From NCBI RefSeq assembly GCF_003185805.1, contig NZ_QHJY01000414.1, forward strand, positions 1 to 35,834: a stretch of DNA of 35,834 nt, written 5' to 3'. Made by a program: the position numbers and the translations under genes. The DNA is from Caulobacter sp. D5. GTDB taxonomy: Bacteria > Pseudomonadota > Alphaproteobacteria > Caulobacterales > Caulobacteraceae. This document shows positions 33,549 through 35,834 of the stretch, piece after piece. Position 1 is the stretch's first letter; every line of letters begins with the position of its first letter. Under the pieces are notes generated by a model. That model did no database searches and was not told the DNA's origin. It saw nothing but the letters and a program-made list of their open reading frames with translations.

Positions 33549-35834
33549 ATGTCGAAGAAGATGTTGATCGACGCCGCCCACGCCGAAGAGACGCGTGTGG
33601 TGGTCGTGGACGGTTCGCGGGTTGAAGAGTTCGATTTCGAGAGCCAGACCCGCAAACAACTTCGTGGAAATATCTATCTCGCCAAGGTGACCCGCGTTGA
33701 ACCCAGCCTCCAGGCTGCGTTCATCGAATACGGCGGCAACCGCCATGGTTTCCTCGCCTTCAACGAGATCCATCCGGACTACTACCAGATCCCGGTCGCC
33801 GACCGTGAAGCGCTGATGCGCGACGACTCGCACGACGACGAGGACGACGCGCCCGTCTCGCGCCGCGCTTCGGGCGGCGCCGACGAGGACGACCACGATC
33901 ACGCCATCGACGACGAAGACGACGACGTCGAAGAAGAACTGGCGCGCCGCAAGCGCCGCCTGATGCGCAAGTACAAGATCCAGGAAGTGATCCGCCGCCG
34001 GCAGATCATGCTGGTTCAGGTCGTCAAGGAAGAGCGCGGCAACAAGGGCGCGGCTCTCACGACCTACCTGTCGCTGGCCGGACGCTACGGCGTCCTGATG
34101 CCCAACACCGCTCGTGGCGGCGGCATCAGCCGCAAGATCACGGCCGTGACCGACCGCAAGCGCCTCAAGAGCGTCGTGCAGAGCCTCGACGTGCCGCAGG
34201 GCATGGGCCTGATCGTCCGCACGGCCGGCGCCAAGCGCACCAAGGCCGAGGTCAAGCGCGACTACGAGTACCTGCTGCGTCTGTGGGAGAACATCCGCGA
34301 CAACACGCTGCACTCGGTCGCCCCGGCGCTGATCTACGAGGAGGAAGACCTCGTAAAGCGCGCTATCCGCGACATGTACGACAAGGACCTCGACGGCATC
34401 TGGGTCGAGGGCGAGGCCGGCTACCGCGAAGCGCGCGACTTCATGCGCATGCTGATGCCCAGCCAGGCCAAGAAGGTGTTCCCGTACCGGGAAGCCGCCC
34501 CGCTGTTCGTCAAGCACAAGATCGAAGACCACCTGGCCCAGATCTACTCGCCGGTCGTGCCGCTGCGTTCGGGCGGCTACCTGGTGATCAACCAGACCGA
34601 GGCCCTGGTCGCCATCGACGTCAACTCGGGCAAGGCCACGCGCGAGCGCAACATCGAGGCCACGGCCCTCAAGACCAACATCGAAGCGGCTGAAGAAGCC
34701 GCCCGCCAGCTGCGTCTGCGGGATCTCGCCGGCCTGATCGTCATCGACTTCATCGACATGGATGAAGGCAAGAACAACCGCACGGTCGAGAAGGTCCTCA
34801 AGGACGCCCTCAAGGACGACCGCGCCCGCATCCAGATGGGCAAGATCTCGGGCTTCGGCCTGATGGAGATCAGCCGCCAGCGCCGCCGCACCGGCGTGCT
34901 GGAAGGCACCACCCACGTCTGCGAGCACTGCGAAGGCACCGGCCGCGTCCGCTCGGTCGAATCGAGCGCTCTCGCCGCCCTGCGCGCCGTCGAGATCGAG
35001 GCCCTGAAGGGCAGCGGCTCGGTGGTGCTGAAGGTCAGCCGCGCCGTCGGCATCTACATCCTCAACGAAAAGCGCGCCTACCTGCTGCGCCTGCAGCAGA
35101 ACCACGGCCTGTTCGTCACCGTGCTGGTCGATGACGGCCTGCGTCAGGCCGAGCACGAGATCGAGCGCACCGAACTGGGCGAGCGCATCGTGCCGCCGCC
35201 GGTCGCCTACGAGCCCGATCCGGTGTTCGACGAGGTGTTCGACGACGAGGACGAAGACGAAGAGGAAATCATCGTCGACGAGTCCGAAGAGGACGAAGAC
35301 GAGGACGAGGCGCCCCGCAAGGCCCGCTCGGACGACGATCGCGGCGGCCGTCGCGGCAGCAAGCGCCGTCGTCGCGGCCGTCGTGACGAGGAAGAGACCG
35401 CCGAGGACGCTCCGGTCGAAGACGCCGAAGCCGAGTTCGACGCTGAAGCCGACGCCGACGGCGACGACGAGGAATCGCGCCGTCGGCGCCGTCGCCGGGG
35501 TCGCCGCGGCGGCCGTCGCGGCGGTCGCGAGGACGGCGATCGCGCCGCCGACGCCTATGTCTGGACCCGTCCGCGCGTCCCGTTCGGCGACAACCCGTAC
35601 GTCTGGCACGATCCGGAAGCCCTGGAAGCCCGTGGCGGCGAAGGCCGTCGCGACCGTCCGGAGCGCGGCGAGCGCCCCGAACGTGCTGAACGTCCCGAAC
35701 GCGCCGAGCGTCCTGAGCGCACCGAAGCCGCCGAGCGTCCCGAACGCGCTGAACGCCCCGAGCGTTCGGAGCGCCGTGACCGCCGTCGCGGTCGCGACCG
35801 CCAGCCGGCCGCCGAGACCCCGATCGCGCCGGTC
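33549..35834 (+). CDS. rne: Ribonuclease E, partial (C-terminus outside the window)
   Basis: 762 residues are visible of the endonuclease that starts mRNA decay and scaffolds the degradosome. The S1 domain (~35-185) is interrupted by an acidic insert (~91-130). The DNase I-like catalytic site has Asp357 ('VAIDVNSG') and Asp400 ('LIVIDFIDMD'). The zinc link is Cys458/Cys461 ('CEHCEGTG'). After ~560 the chain is disordered: an acidic block, Arg-rich blocks ('RRRRGRR' type) and a repeat of about six residues (ERPERA) from ~705. ATG 33549 has GGAG 12 bases upstream. The frame is open at the right edge. Confidence 0.96.
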   Translation, partial: MSKKMLIDAAHAEETRVVVVDGSRVEEFDFESQTRKQLRGNIYLAKVTRVEPSLQAAFIEYGGNRHGFLAFNEIHPDYYQIPVADREALMRDDSHDDEDDAPVSRRASGGADEDDHDHAIDDEDDDVEEELARRKRRLMRKYKIQEVIRRRQIMLVQVVKEERGNKGAALTTYLSLAGRYGVLMPNTARGGGISRKITAVTDRKRLKSVVQSLDVPQGMGLIVRTAGAKRTKAEVKRDYEYLLRLWENIRDNTLHSVAPALIYEEEDLVKRAIRDMYDKDLDGIWVEGEAGYREARDFMRMLMPSQAKKVFPYREAAPLFVKHKIEDHLAQIYSPVVPLRSGGYLVINQTEALVAIDVNSGKATRERNIEATALKTNIEAAEEAARQLRLRDLAGLIVIDFIDMDEGKNNRTVEKVLKDALKDDRARIQMGKISGFGLMEISRQRRRTGVLEGTTHVCEHCEGTGRVRSVESSALAALRAVEIEALKGSGSVVLKVSRAVGIYILNEKRAYLLRLQQNHGLFVTVLVDDGLRQAEHEIERTELGERIVPPPVAYEPDPVFDEVFDDEDEDEEEIIVDESEEDEDEDEAPRKARSDDDRGGRRGSKRRRRGRRDEEETAEDAPVEDAEAEFDAEADADGDDEESRRRRRRRGRRGGRRGGREDGDRAADAYVWTRPRVPFGDNPYVWHDPEALEARGGEGRRDRPERGERPERAERPERAERPERTEAAERPERAERPERSERRDRRRGRDRQPAAETPIAPV

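Noticed and set aside
33384-35609. A 741-codon - strand frame opposite rne
   Set aside because: Antisense to RNase E with a Val/Asp/Ala-biased product; a shadow of the codon bias.

Overview
The window is GC-rich alphaproteobacterial chromosome, most likely Caulobacter or a close relative. The evidence is a Caulobacter-type TonB-dependent receptor, a DgcB-like diguanylate cyclase, a bactofilin gene overlapping its M23 peptidase gene, and an order (prfB, PBP1A, amiC, rne) that I recall from C. crescentus. No phage, IS element, CRISPR array, tRNA or rRNA was seen. Most of it is core genome; the accessory parts are a toxin-antitoxin pair inside the Fe-S operon and several structured intergenic repeats.

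Layout. 1-180 is the C-terminal tail of a probable DEAD-box RNA helicase, followed by a terminator and a small aa3-oxidase subunit IV-like gene. 568-699 is an inverted pair of a hairpin repeat. Then come a coniferyl-aldehyde-type dehydrogenase (-), dgcB (+), an enoyl-CoA hydratase (+), a large TonB-dependent receptor (-), and a DUF6165/glycosyltransferase-9 pair (-). 9550-12080 is a + strand cluster: TetR regulator, acyltransferase, exported protein and a CDP-alcohol phosphatidyltransferase whose frame is broken by one in-frame TGA. 12084-20080 is a long - strand Fe-S assembly operon: iscR, an IscS-type desulfurase, sufB, a ParD/ParE-like pair, sufC, sufD, sufS, a SufT/DUF59 gene, sufA and perhaps a membrane protein. 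Most of its junctions are 1-4 base overlaps. 20275-25862 carries an alpha/beta hydrolase, a type II NADH dehydrogenase, anmK (-), tyrS and bcp. 26121-33003 is a cell-envelope block: M23 peptidase, bactofilin, prfB (-), PBP1A (-) and amiC (-). The window ends inside rne (+), preceded by a 545-base structured leader.

How genes work together. IscR, with three Cys and one His positioned as Fe-S ligands, probably senses Fe-S status and controls the suf genes. SufS and the IscS-type enzyme supply sulfur, SufBCD is the scaffold, and SufA and SufT act in transfer. The M23 peptidase, bactofilin, PBP1A, AmiC and AnmK cover wall shaping, synthesis, septal cleavage and recycling. A probable RhlB at one end and RNase E at the other are partners in the Caulobacter RNA degradosome.

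Most interesting points: (1) a possible attenuator before tyrS, made of a leaderless 16-codon reading frame with two adjacent Tyr codons directly before a hairpin, a downstream alternative pairing, and a hairpin covering the tyrS ribosome binding site; (2) a toxin-antitoxin pair fixed between sufB and sufC, whose antitoxin has a duplicated C-terminal motif; (3) the nonsense codon in the CDP-alcohol phosphatidyltransferase; (4) the +1 programmed frameshift in prfB; (5) families of intergenic hairpin repeats whose stems covary between copies.
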